Shown here piece after piece: positions 11,291 to 22,835 of a stretch of 64,000 bases of DNA (position 1 is the stretch's first letter; every line of letters starts with the position of its first letter). The stretch is from positions 22,016,701-22,080,700 of the forward strand of contig NC_087063.1 in NCBI RefSeq assembly GCF_963678635.1, written 5' to 3'. The translations under genes were made by a program, and so were the position numbers. The notes below the pieces were generated by a model. The model was not told the DNA's origin. It did no database searches and was given only the letters and a program-made list of their open reading frames with translations. This DNA is from Symsagittifera roscoffensis. Its lineage: Eukaryota; Xenacoelomorpha; Acoela; Convolutidae.

Positions 11291-12830
11291 CACTTGAAAT
11301 CACTATCAGGAAATATATATAACTTTTCAATAAAACAAGTTCACCAATATGATAAAAATCAAAATAAACAACAACTCTTTATGTCAGACTTTGAATTCAA
11401 ACCTATCCATAAGTTTTTCAAAATCACGATTTCATCCATAAAATATTTGAAAAATACGAATTCAGACATCATTTCGTTACATGTATATAACAATACACCG
11501 AATCAAGTAACATTACCCTTAGAACTTTTAGGATATTGCGAAACAAACGCTACAATTTCACCCATACATGAAAAAGCATACCGCGTAAATAACATACTCC
11601 AATTATTAGATATTTGTCAATCCACAATTCTTAACGAAGAACTAACCATAAATAATATAATAAGTAATGAAAAAAAGAAATACCGATTATTTCACAAAAA
11701 CCCCATATTTCAAACCTACATTCAACATAACCAACTATACAGAAGATCAACAGAAGTTTTTAACAATGTTTAACTTCCAACATTCACAAATAACACAAGA
11801 CGAATTTGATAAGTTAGCCAAACAGCTAATAAAATATTCATCAGTCTATGCAACATCAAAATTTGATGTTGGAAAAATCAGTTCATCACTACATCTCCCG
11901 TTAAAACCTGACGCAAATTTCAAAAAACAAAGAGCAAGTAAAGTACCAATTCATTTACACGATAAAGTAAATAGATTACTCGATATTTTAGAGCAATACA
12001 AAATTATCTCACCGGTAAACAAAGAAGAACAACCAAAAGGTAACACATTTATTAACCCTGTTATCATCCTAGCAAAAGGAGAATCATTAAAAATAGTTTT
12101 AGACGCTAGATATCTCAATTCACTAATAGACGAATCAAAATGCAATTGACCTATTGAACCAATACAAGTTATCTTAACAAAAATAGACGGAAAATACTTT
12201 ACAACCGCAGATATGAATAGTGCATACAATCAAATGCCACTAGATGAACAATCACGACGTTTAACACAATTTGTTATTGGAAATCAACAATATGAATTCA
12301 ACCGCCTATTCTTTGGAATATCCATAGGACCATTTTCAGCTTTTATGAGTAAAATTTTTTAGACCACTAATACTCAAGAAAAACGCAATCACCTATTTAG
12401 ATGATGTTTTTATGCAATCACAAACCAAAGAAGAAATGTTTACAATTTTAGAACAGTATCATAAAATACTTCAGAACGAAAATCTGAAGGCCGCCCTCGA
12501 TAAATCACACTTCTTTTTAACACGAGTTAAATTTTTAGGACATAATATAGAAAGAAAAACAATCACTCCATTAAAATCACGCATTGATGCTGTTCAAAAA
12601 CCTCAACCACCAACAAACAAAAAGAAAATCCAAGAATTCCTTGGAATGTTAAATTTCTTAAGCAAATACGTTTATAAAATGCAATTATATTTAAGACCAT
12701 TCTATAATATCCTTAGACAACAAAATAATTTTGAATGGAACACTGAACATCAAACACGAGTTGAAGAAATCAAAAAACTTCCAACTGAACAAATTTCAAA
12801 TACAATTCCAGATCCAAATCAACCATTCTA
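11291..12830 (+). pseudogene. Reverse transcriptase segment of element B pol
   Basis: Copies the RNA genome into DNA. Readable parts are a PR-RT linker (11294-11773), the RT fingers and palm (11667-12149, continuing past a TGA), and the thumb/connection (12412 onward). The palm motif FTTADMNS is at about 12198-12221 and the YLDD catalytic box at about 12390-12401, then the FLGHNIE and FLGMLNFLSKYV stretches usual for Ty3/gypsy RTs. A Trp codon is TGA at 12147-12149 where C has TGG, and an extra T near 12360 shifts the frame. The catalytic residues are present but the frame is dead. Confidence 0.9.
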
Positions 12831-13511
12831 TGCAATGTGCGATGCTTCAAATTTTGGCATCGGCGCAGCATTATTACAATCACACAATGGTACAAATAAA
12901 ATGAACCTTATATCAGCAAATTCTCGATTATTAACTCAAGCAGAGCTACGACTCTCAACTTTAATGAGAGAATGTACAGCTATATCTTATACACTTACAG
13001 AATATGAATTTCTGATACTTGGATCAAAACATCCAACAGTTCTATTCACAGATCATAAACCGATCATTGTTCTCTTTACAGAAAAGTCAATCCAAATCAC
13101 CGAGTTTATAGATTTCAATTAATTCTAATGAAATTCCCAAATTTACATATAGTCTGGACAGCAGGAAAGAATCTTGCATTACCAGATACATTAAGTCGAA
13201 ATACACCACCTGAATTACTTACACAAAAAACTACAGTTGAAATACCCAAAAATATAAAATTTTACCTTGCAGAAAACGAAACATCACCCCGACTAGAATG
13301 CAAATATGCAGTAAAAACTGACATTGAACAATCACAGATAAATAACCTACAACACTTCCCACTTTACTTAGATTGCCAAGATAACCACTACGAAGTTGAT
13401 CTACTTGGAACATCAACTTTTAAACCAATTCCATACTCACAATGGATAAAAAATAACACCCAACAAAAACGAGAAAAACAACACTCGCATAAAAAGACCT
13501 TTTTCCGTTAA
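12831..13511 (+). pseudogene. RNase H and connector segment of element B pol
   Basis: Degrades the RNA strand of the hybrid. The acidic residues are visible in order: CDASNFGIG (about 12838), LMRECTAISY (Glu, about 12962) and FTDHKPI (about 13046). A frameshift just before 13122 separates this part from the next open piece at 13128-13511. The same break is present in element C, and positions 12843-13219 are identical to 35463-35839 of C. The last piece contains the usual VWTAGKNLALPDTLSR connector. Another frameshift ends it near 13500. Confidence 0.88.
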
Positions 13512-15427
13512 TTGAAAAAGAAAATTTAACTGATAAAATAAATTTATCAGGACCACAAACAAATGATTCAAAATACACAATAAATCAAGTTTTCGACCTC
13601 CATGACCCACTTGACACAATTCCTTTATCTAAATTAGAAATTGAAAACATTTTTCTCCCCCCAACAGATAAAATTACAATTAATACCTTGAAACAATATC
13701 AAAATCTTGACCCAGTAATTAGACAACTAAAATCATGGCACAAATACAAAACTAAACCCGTAAAGGCAGATACCACAATTTTAGGAAATAAAACACTCCT
13801 CCGACATTTTCGAAATTTTAATAATACAACAATTAATGAAAACACAGACATTCTAGAATATCAATTAAATGAATCTACAGTTCCCTGTCTCCCTTTAAGT
13901 ATGATTCTCATAGCTTTTAACATTTCACATACACAAAACATTGAAGGACACTCTGGATCAGAGAAAACATATTCAAATTTCATACAAAATTTTTATTTTC
14001 CAAATACACCAATTTGGATAAAAGTACTATGCAATGATTTTATAGTATGTCAGCTAAATAAACCTTATCCAAATCAAAAACAAATAGCACAAAAACAAGA
14101 TTTTAAAGGACAAAGTTTATATTTTAACCATCGTGTCTCATTCGATACAAAAGGACCAATTTCACCATCCTCTGAAGGAAATTCATACATTATGGTAATT
14201 GTTGACGCTTTTACACACTATGTAGCACTCAACCCAGTACCACATTGTAACGCTTACTATGCTTACACAACACTTTACGAACACTGGATAGCCAAGTTCG
14301 GATTACCCGAAATTCTAGTTACAGGCAACGGTACAGAATTCATAAATAATGAAATCATCACACTATGTCATTTATACAACATTAAGCACAAACCACGTAC
14401 ATCTCATGCACCTTGGACTAACGGTTTAGTCGAAGGTATGAACTGTTCACTACAAGAATATCTTAGATGTATCATAAACGGAAATGATACAAGATACACA
14501 GAATGGTCAGCAGATGTAAAATTATTTCCCTTAGCATATAATTCACAAATCACGACAACTCTAGGAATGTCACCTTATGAAATGATTTTTAACCAAAAGC
14601 CACGTAAACCAATTATGTTTACAGCAAACTCTCATAAAAATGCACAAAGTTATTGTCAACCGAATAAAGACTCAATTTGTTATAACCTACCTTTACACAC
14701 ACATGATGAAGATCATTTTCATGACCCACAAATCCTTAAGTTAGCCTCCGGTACACACATCGAATGGATTTTAAATAGAGATAAAAAACACAATGTAATT
14801 TACCAAAAAGTAACAAAAAAGTTGTTACAAAGGCAAAACATTAACGAGCAAATAAATTCACGCTTTACACCAGCCTCCGATTTAAAAATTGGAACATTTG
14901 TCTTAAAACCTAATTTTAATACTCAAAAAGGAATTTCTAAAAAATTACAACCCCATCGTAAAGGACCATACCAAATAATCGCCAAACCCACTGACGTAAC
15001 ATATAAAATCACCGACTCAGACCAAAAAGAAATTGTTCAACATCGAAACAATCTATTACCTTATTACCCAAAAGAATACGCACTACGTGAACTAACTCAA
15101 TTATATTCTTTCACAGGTTTGAAAGTTATTCAAAATCACCCACATACGGAAAATGAAATAAAAGAACAAAATAACATTCACCTCGAAAAACAAAATAAAA
15201 AATTAACTACAACCAAAAACAATACAAAAAAAGCTAGATCAAAATATACCTCAAAAAGAAAGAAAAAATAGAAAAATGACAGAAAAAATTATACCCCAAG
15301 AACAAGTCGAGAAATCAGAACATAGAGAGTCATCACGACTTAGAAACCAACCACGCAAAAACTACAAAACATTCATTCCACAATCTAAAATATTAAAGAA
15401 AGTCGAATTTCAAAAACAGCTTTAATT
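13512..15427 (+). pseudogene. Integrase (IN) of element B pol
   Basis: Inserts the cDNA into the host genome. A long open frame (first Met 13688, stop 15269-15271) carries the H-H-C-C zinc-binding region, a DDE core and a C-terminal GPY/F-like module (KGPYQII near 14960). The first catalytic Asp (FDTKGP) and the Glu (GLVEG) are present. The middle Asp is Gly in B (VTGNGTEF, about 14320), and one zinc-binding Cys is replaced (CNDFIVC instead of C's CNGCIIC). Both losses should inactivate the enzyme. A frameshift near 15270 separates the last 50 residues, which C keeps in frame up to 38052. Confidence 0.9.
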
Positions 15428-16247
15428 TTAAAATTAATATTCTTTGCACCTCTGAAACATTTTAAACTTTCATTTTTCAAAATAACTTGCTGACAAACAC
15501 GCAGCGACTCTAGTTCAAAATTAGCCAATAGGATTCATTCAATCCGTCACCTTCTATAACTCTAACACAAACCAATTAGACGAAAGATATTACACTCCAG
15601 GTATATCTATATTTATAACTTTACAACCTCCAGGTCAAAAATAAGCAAACCACTCCAACTTGACAACTAAAATAAATACCACCATAATATCATAACCCTC
15701 CCTTATCTAATAACGCAAAGATCAAAAATATTTTCCCAACTCAGACCTCAAAAACCCCCCAAACAAAAATGTTAAATTAGCCTAAAGTAAAGGAACGACC
15801 ATATTAAATTAGCCTAAAGTATAAAAATCTCAAAAATACCCCAGATCACTTGACAAACAAAAATAAAGTAAAAGAAGACCTCCCGAACACCATAAAATTC
15901 GCCCCCAACAATTTTTCACAAAACTCAACCCACTTGTCAAAAAACCAATAAATAATTCGACCACACTTGAAAATTGCCCCAAACAAAAAAAAATAATCGA
16001 TCAAGAAGCCATTTCTTAAATGCTCTTCTCTCGATCAGTCAACATAATCCTCAACATTTTCATAAACTTTTTAACAATATTTAAACTTTTATTCATATTT
16101 CTTTTTGATACCTTTGAAGCTTTTGTAATAATCTTAATCATTTTTTGCAATATTTTTTAAATTTTCTGTTCCATATTTGAACTATATCTCCAACTTTCAA
16201 AAGCCATTGACCATATTCACAGGTACGAAAACCCAAAATTCATTTAA
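15428..16247 (+). other. Pol-ORF3 spacer of element B
   Basis: About 800 bp with no ORF of note; about 290 bp remain in C. It holds a short direct repeat (TTAAATTAGCCTAAAGTA at about 15774 and 15805). A possible splice acceptor, TATTCACAG, ends at 16222, 25 bp before the ORF3 start. Env-type genes of gypsy-group elements are normally expressed from spliced RNA. Confidence 0.45.
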
Positions 16248-17040
16248 ATGATACGGATCATTTTTAGTAGAACAGATATTTTTTTATTATTTGTAATTTT
16301 TATAACATTTTTATCATCCCTCATATTGACAATATGCAAATGTATAAAGAAGGCAGTCATAACATTCGCCCTAGCAACAATCCTTTTAATTCTTTTTCTA
16401 GAAAAATACTACAATAAACATAAATTTTTTCACTAAAAGAAATCAATAATAAACCCTCAAAAATTGCTAACCAACAATCACACAGTCAGTCTTCACCGAC
16501 ATCATCCCAAGAAAACCCGACACCACCTACAACTACCCAAAACCCCCAAACATCTACACGAATTTCTTTCCAAGATAACCCATATACTTTTGAAGAACGA
16601 CACGCTCGCTTATCTGAACCACTAGAACCAGTTCAGCGACGGGCACCCCTAAGTGAACCAACATATAACTTGTACCCAACACTACCACAAGAATTAAGTA
16701 GAATACGGAATTTTAGTCAAACCCAAAATACAGTTGAAATAAATAGACAAATTATACATCCACGACGAAATAGAAATTTTCAAACCCCCGAGTTCATTTT
16801 ATTATACCCCAATCCCCATCACCAAGTACTCCGGAAAACCCAATTAGCATATTACCGGAAACCCCTACGCTTCTTTCACAACGTAGCACCTCAAGCCCAC
16901 CCTCAGATTACTTAGGTTCAACACCAACATCTGAACAAATACGTGAACATCCCTTTAACCCCCCAAACCAAACATCACGACTACCATATTGGACAACACA
17001 ATCATTCACACAATGGAATAAAAAATCCCTCAAACTGCAA
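16248..17040 (+). pseudogene. ORF3 of element B: two membrane segments plus proline-rich region (broken)
   Basis: The frame at 16248-16436 encodes 62 residues made almost entirely of two hydrophobic stretches (about residues 10-29 and 35-51) around a Cys/Lys turn (TICKCIKK). Homology with C continues past its stop in other frames, through a Ser/Thr/Pro-rich region with ISFQDNPYTFEE-like and LSEPTYNLYP-like stretches. In C the corresponding sequence extends to 39604. B has lost about 1.15 kb between the end of this region and the middle of env. Not recognised in any known retroelement protein family; a membrane-anchored accessory protein is the simplest reading. Confidence 0.55.
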
Positions 17041-18983
17041 AGCAGACACAAAAAATAAAGGATATCATGAAATAATGTTTTTCGATTGGAAAATACAACT
17101 CGAAAAAGTACAACTCACACGAGATTTATCCGACAACACAATGATCTATCAAGGAATTAGACTACCTTGTAAAAACGATCAAGGTTATTGTGACCCTGCA
17201 ACACGAACACAAGCAACAATTGTTTGGTTTTCCGAAGATACATGTACAACATTTCAAGTAGCAAAAATACACGCTCGAATGATAAAACTTCACGAAAAAT
17301 ATTTTATACAATCAATTCCATATGAAAAAAAAAATCCAGCACGAAAACAAATTGCTGATTTTCGAAATATCCACAATATAGAAAATAAATTGACACGTTT
17401 TCGAATATATATCAAGAAACAGAACTCGCATGCAAATACAGAAATCCACTTCACAAAACACAATATTCTGAAATGTTAGTTGAATACGAAAAAGGTTTCG
17501 ACATGACCACTGGAAAAATAAAAATTGACCCTTATGCCACAGGTCATCCTCTAAATGAAGGAACATCATATATACCAGTCAATTTTCAAAAAAGTATTGG
17601 TCAACCTGGTGGACATCTAAAGCCACATGACACAAGAAGCACACGTTTACAAGAACTATCACTAATGAATCATTCTTATTTTGGTAATATCCACTATGAT
17701 ATTCACTTAGATATGAAATTAAACTACACAATTAGTCAAATTTTTCAGGAAATGTCACTCTCTGAATTAGAAACACTTCACCAACTATGCGAATTAGAAC
17801 GGACACAAATCCTACAATCACTTGCACTAGCAGTATTAAAAATACCCTACGCAGGATATTTACTATCAAGAAATAGATCAAATTTTTTAGACTACGAAGG
17901 AAACATTTTATGGTTTTATACTTGTACCAAAAAAGTATCACCACTAGATGTTTTTGAAGATAAAAGATGCTATAAAAGAATCCCTATATTTTATAAAAAT
18001 AAAGTACATTTCGTTGACACACTTTCAAGAGGAACATATTTCTGGGATACCGCAGTCCCATGTGGATCAGAAAATAGCCACAATGTAGTACAATTGAACC
18101 CTGATGAAGATAAATATTATCTTCTTGCCCCATACCCCACATTAATGCAATCACTCAAAAAATTTTCACCCGAAAGCATTAGAGCTATTGCTCGAAACCC
18201 AAATATCGATTTACAATCAATTGGAATATATTCAAAATCCGATATCCAACATCACATTAGAACACAACAATTCCAATAATTATTAACACAAATGGACACT
18301 ATACAAAGACAATCAATTGACCAAAACTCACGCAAACTTGCCGAAACCGCAGGATTTGCAGATATCTATACACAAGATTATAGCGGATATTTTAAAGACA
18401 TTAAAGACTATATATATCTCAATGGTGAAAATAACAGACCACAAGATATTTCACCTATAAATATTTTTAGCTTTGTTACACTAAAAAATGAAATTCTCGA
18501 TTTTCTAGGATGGACCTATTAACTATTTTATACGCAATGTTTAACTTCATAGGATTTCTTTTTTCACTTTTAAAAGGAATCTATAACACATGCGCTATAC
18601 ACACACCAGTAAATAGACAAGCAAGTGTAGCACGCATACTATTTGCAGGATTTTTTGGAATTTTTTATTAATCAATAAACAAAATTCTTCTAGACGCACA
18701 AATAAAAGAATATAACACAAAAATAGCGACAAGACAGAACACGTACGACGAAGAACATAATAATATAGAAGTAACGCCTACAGCACCACAGTTACCACCC
18801 CTACCACATAACCATCCATTATCCGTAGCCCCACGAAATTTTCGAAATTTAGCAATAACACATAATCCAAATTTTAGACCAAACATATCGCAAAGTCCCA
18901 TACAACATATAATGACACATCATTCACAAGATGAAAATACATATGAACAAATTATCGAACAACCCCATACCACTGCTTTTTAG
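17041..18983 (+). pseudogene. Envelope glycoprotein (chuvirus/gB-like) of element B, N-terminus deleted and frames broken
   Basis: Would mediate membrane binding and fusion. The N-terminal roughly 200 residues seen in C are deleted. The rest is split: a piece ending at 17479, a 268-codon frame 17473-18279, 18292-18522, and a final part to TAG at 18981-18983. The Cys/Trp pattern, the long pre-membrane helical region around 17740-17830, and the PYPTLMQSL and GIYSKSDI stretches resemble the glycoprotein of chuviruses and its retroelement relatives. After the membrane segment near 18540-18670 a stop interrupts an Asn/Pro-rich cytoplasmic tail of about 100 residues. ORF4 starts 30 bp further on. 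Family assignment is by eye. Confidence 0.65.
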
Positions 18984-19012
18984 TCTCGAAATAATAATTT
19001 TTTTAGCCCACG

Positions 19013-20821
19013 ATGAGCCGACAACTTGGATCCCTACACCGCTCAAATTCCCATCCAACCAACCTCAACACTCCAATTACAATAATACCACTTTTTGCTT
19101 TCCCGCCACCCGATTTCCCAACTAGTAATATAACATCAAGCATGAATTCAGACACTAATTCAAATATTTCAGTTTTATACTCCATTTCACAACTCAATAA
19201 CCCTAATATAGAAAACCCTGATGAATTTGCAGACTCCGAACCATCTCCATCCAATAATTTTCAAACCAACTCCTCAGTTTTTTCAAAACCCCCTTTTCAA
19301 CCAATCCCACCAAATAACCCACTCCCGTCCATTTCTATCCCCTCTTATGCTTCACAAGTAACTCCAACCTACTCTTCATTTCATTCAGACCGATCATCCA
19401 ATTCTCCAGATATTCTCCAAATCTCCCAAGAACTCGATAATTTTATCACCCTCCAACAACAACTGTTACACCCTAACACCCTCACTATAAATCAGATTTC
19501 TTCCACAATAGAATCCTCAAACCCACCTACCCCTACACCTTCTTCAGCTTATACTGCATCATTAGCACAATCATCCACATCCACCGAATCATCAATTAGC
19601 ACTAATGGAGCTTATCGCACTTTTAAAAGAAAATTCCCCAACCATCCATTCCCAACCAAACCAGGAACAGCCCGTGAATATATTAATCATCCACATCACA
19701 CCAACACGAAAGATTTCCTAGCAATCACCTTACCTTCATTTCCACAATATACTTTAAACACCCCTCATGACACTAACGACACACGTAGTTTTGTAGATGA
19801 ACATGTTTTAATGCCTACACTTCATTGGACATCATATTATCATTTTACTAATCCCCTTTGCCTACCGTTATCTAATACTCATAACGATATAGAAAGGAAT
19901 CAAGATATGCTATATCGACTCACCACACCACTAACACATAGAAAATTTACTTATATAGGATATAAAAAATCACTAATAACATTCACTGCACCCCGAGCTA
20001 ACGAATTTACACTAGAATATTACGATCATAATATCATCCGAACTAATCAAGACCAATTTTTAGATGACGACCGCTTCGCTAACCCACAACTAACACAAAT
20101 TTTTTTTATCAAAACACCATATGTATTTACACTCAACATATTTGATCGAAAATTTGATCACATCATTTCTGAAGCACTAACTGACATGCAAGCTTACGAA
20201 AGTTTTAAAGAAAAATTTCAATTATTTTCACTAACCTTCCACTTCCTTGCACCACATGAACGCGATTTGCACTGCTCACACGACATTATGTTACGCACTA
20301 AACAAACCCACACATATACATATTATCACTTCATACAAAATCATTTTGATCTACACACTCCATCAAGACAACCACACCACCGTTTTCAGTTTCTTAATTC
20401 AAAATACGCTTCGCCATTTTTTCTAAATTTCACATATTGCATCAAAGATACTAACCTCCACGGCATCCTCCGCAATTATGACCCAATAACACAAATGTAT
20501 ATATTTTGTCCCATCACGAAGACCTTTAATGCAGAAGAATCCAGACCCTTCCTTATCCCACATGAATTTATCCAACCTATAGAAATCCCTATATTAGAAT
20601 TCATCCACAATACTAAATACAATCACAAAATATATAATCTCATTCAAAACACACCTTATGAGTTTGCAGTTGGCACCGAAGAACTAAAAACTATTAAAGC
20701 ACTTCAATTGCTTTGGCCATTGCTTCAAACTAAAAACATCATTCGCATACTAGCAAAATTACTAACAAATTCCGACATGATACACGACATCTTCCCCCAT
20801 GGGTTTTTCCCCGACGACTAA
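19013..20821 (+). CDS. ORF4: intact 602-aa protein of unknown function in element B
   Basis: The only long uninterrupted gene in the element, starting 30 bp after the env stop. Residues 1 to about 200 are Ser/Pro/Asn/Thr-rich and look disordered. Residues about 200-602 form a conserved domain rich in Phe, Tyr and His, with few cysteines (HCSHD, FTYCIK, IFCPIT) and the C-terminus HGFFPDD. No signal peptide or membrane helix is evident. Homologous, broken copies occur in A (1-1195) and C (42056-43364), at the same position. Differences between A and B in the last 170 codons fall mainly at silent positions. I do not recognise the fold. A structural, regulatory or host-derived accessory role are all possible. 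Confidence 0.8.
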   Translation: MSRQLGSLHRSNSHPTNLNTPITIIPLFAFPPPDFPTSNITSSMNSDTNSNISVLYSISQLNNPNIENPDEFADSEPSPSNNFQTNSSVFSKPPFQPIPPNNPLPSISIPSYASQVTPTYSSFHSDRSSNSPDILQISQELDNFITLQQQLLHPNTLTINQISSTIESSNPPTPTPSSAYTASLAQSSTSTESSISTNGAYRTFKRKFPNHPFPTKPGTAREYINHPHHTNTKDFLAITLPSFPQYTLNTPHDTNDTRSFVDEHVLMPTLHWTSYYHFTNPLCLPLSNTHNDIERNQDMLYRLTTPLTHRKFTYIGYKKSLITFTAPRANEFTLEYYDHNIIRTNQDQFLDDDRFANPQLTQIFFIKTPYVFTLNIFDRKFDHIISEALTDMQAYESFKEKFQLFSLTFHFLAPHERDLHCSHDIMLRTKQTHTYTYYHFIQNHFDLHTPSRQPHHRFQFLNSKYASPFFLNFTYCIKDTNLHGILRNYDPITQMYIFCPITKTFNAEESRPFLIPHEFIQPIEIPILEFIHNTKYNHKIYNLIQNTPYEFAVGTEELKTIKALQLLWPLLQTKNIIRILAKLLTNSDMIHDIFPHGFFPDD

Positions 20822-22426
20822 CAGGTAATATAAATTATACATACTCTTCACTAATAAATTTAAATTAATACTAACCCTTCTTTACTCATGTTTCATTTAG
20901 ATTTTTAGTCTTCATACCACGATCATCTGCAAAAAACAAAAAAAAGCATAATAAAAAATAAACTTGTTAAAATTCTTCTAAACTTCATTAATATTTTCCA
21001 CAAGATAAACTGATAAAATTGATACCAAATGTAGTAAATTAATTTATAAATTGTTTCCCCAAAAGCAGTAAATCTCATAATGATGAAAATTTGTAACTTA
21101 ACTTTTCCCCAAAACTAGCAGTAAAATTAAAATTCTATGTAGTAAATTGATAAAATGAAAATGCAGTACTAACCTTTTGATATTTTCATTCACTCGCACA
21201 GGAATTCTATCCAAACTCGCGCAGCTCGCCCACGAAGAATTGTTTAAATAATGAATTTCAGTTTCAAGTTTTCACACTCAACAACTCTAACACACGATAA
21301 CAAGTTTCAAACTTTCCTTTAACCCGGTTGGAAAGGCATTATATACTAAACCAAACTAACCAACGCAGCTTACTAAACACCACAAATCATAAAATAACAG
21401 CATGACTAAGAAAAGAAAACCAACGGTACCCAAACCGGATTAACCCAGTTTAAAACTGGATAATTTATTCTTTTGAAGACTATTATAAAGTCTAAGAAAG
21501 AATTAATAAAACACAAAAAAGTCGAAAGACAAACCCATAACAAAAACAATTTGATTTTTGGAAAAAGGACACAACCAAAGGAACATAAGAAAGACTACCA
21601 TAAACTCAACATAAAACGTTATCACATAACAGGACCTCTCACAGAAACCGCACGAAATCATACTCCCACTCCTGGCCTAACCCACCAGAGAGGACGTCCC
21701 GAGCATGCTCTTTAGCCGGCCTAACCCACCGCGCTACATCCACGCTTTGTGACCACACTTCTATTTTTAATAAGAAGTACTCAAGGGTGAGTAACTCTTC
21801 AAAATAACCGAACTAAAACAAAATGCTTTTGTGAAAACAACTAACCAAAATCACAATTAAAACACTGAACTAATAAAATTTTTATAAAATGTAAATTATA
21901 CTTTGCAGTATATAGATCAGCATACAACAACAAAGACGAACATCCAAAGACAAAATGACCCCACTACACTCGAAAAAGAATGGCCAACCACAACCAATAT
22001 GCCGTCCACAATCACAACTCAAAGGATTTAGAGTACGACTTGACTTCGCAGAAAACGACTTCATTGAACTAGACCAATGACCACCTCGATGTTCAAGTAT
22101 ACGTACAGATCCGAGTTACAAGGCATCCCCTCCACGCACAATCTCCACGCCATTCCCAGACGAGGTCGAACACAAAAGAAGTTCTCTACATAAAACAGAA
22201 AAACCCGTCATAGCAAACCATTCTGAAATCAGATTGATTTCATTGGGAAACAACTTCGTTGTCACAAGAAGACACAACGATTGATGTCCCTAACTCCAGC
22301 GTCCTGGAAATTCTCTAACAAGAGAAACCGGACAAGAGTACGATGTTCGCCAAATAACAACGTCCATCATCCATCCTTTGAATTGCAGAAAGATAATTCT
22401 AAAAAACTCTGTAAAACCCGGATGGG
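20822..22426 (+). other. 3' noncoding region of element B
   Basis: About 1.6 kb, conserved with A (1196-2796) and partly with C (43365-44184). No coding frame is preserved between copies. Two GGCCTAACCCACC motifs flank a short stretch near 21675-21730. The reverse strand of this block vaguely resembles a tRNA A-box (TAGCGCGGTGGG), but there is no clear B-box. It ends in AAACCCGGATGGG immediately before the LTR, the position of the polypurine tract. Confidence 0.65.
22414..22426 (+). promoter_or_regulatory. Putative polypurine tract of element B
   Basis: AAACCCGGATGGG abuts the 3' LTR; the same bases precede the LTRs of A (2784-2796) and C (44172-44184). Only GGATGGG is purine-rich, so the assignment rests mainly on position and conservation. 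Confidence 0.45.
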
Positions 22427-22835
22427 TGGAACCTGATCTAAACTATATTTTATGATTGGATAAATTGGATATTTTACCACTAGAAAGTATTTATTATTAA
22501 CCAATCATAATCCATCTAACTAACAACCCACTTATTTGTAAGTGCTGAAATTACTTGTAATTTCAGCACCAGAGAGATTTGAATTTAACTTAGAAATTAG
22601 TTGCCTCTCCAAGAGAACTTCAGCAGCCGCAACAACCAGTATACCCTAGATCTATTGAGCCTAGCAGAGACTAGTTAAACACCCTGAGACTAGAAAGTAT
22701 AAGAGTAAGATTAGGATCGGTATTAGACTAAGAAGTTGCACGAATCTATCCGGCCGAAAATAAGATAGCGTGACGAGCAGACGGTGTACCCTATCCGAAA
22801 TTACTCTATGAGTTAACCACATCGGTCCTAACTCA
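22427..22835 (+). repeat. 3' LTR of element B
   Basis: A 409-bp LTR with TG...CA ends, followed by the right copy of the CTAT target duplication (22836-22839). It and its downstream flank up to 23466 recur without any visible difference at 27072-28111. Confidence 0.95.

Larger units (their letters stand above)
4305..22835 (+). mobile_element. Element B: complete 18.5-kb Env-bearing Ty3/gypsy (errantivirus-like) provirus, defective
   Basis: Two 409-bp LTRs (4305-4713 and 22427-22835) have TG...CA ends, and the whole is flanked by CTAT at 4301-4304 and 22836-22839, a 4-bp target duplication as is usual for the gypsy group. The order inside is primer-binding site, leader, ORF1, gag, PR, RT, RNase H, IN with GPY/F-like end, ORF3, env, ORF4, 3' noncoding region. 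PR-RT-RH-IN order and the integrase C-terminus indicate Ty3/gypsy. Gypsy-group elements are usually 5-10 kb, so 18.5 kb is very long; the excess comes from ORF1, ORF3, ORF4, a duplicated gag segment and about 3.5 kb of leader and trailer. Gag, pol and env carry stops and frameshifts, so it is not autonomous. Confidence 0.92.

Noticed and set aside
21660-21760. tRNA-like or SINE-like sequence on the minus strand of the 3' noncoding region (A-box-like TAGCGCGGTGGG)
   Set aside because: No B-box at the expected distance and no cloverleaf pairing; the block is shared with element A as part of the element.
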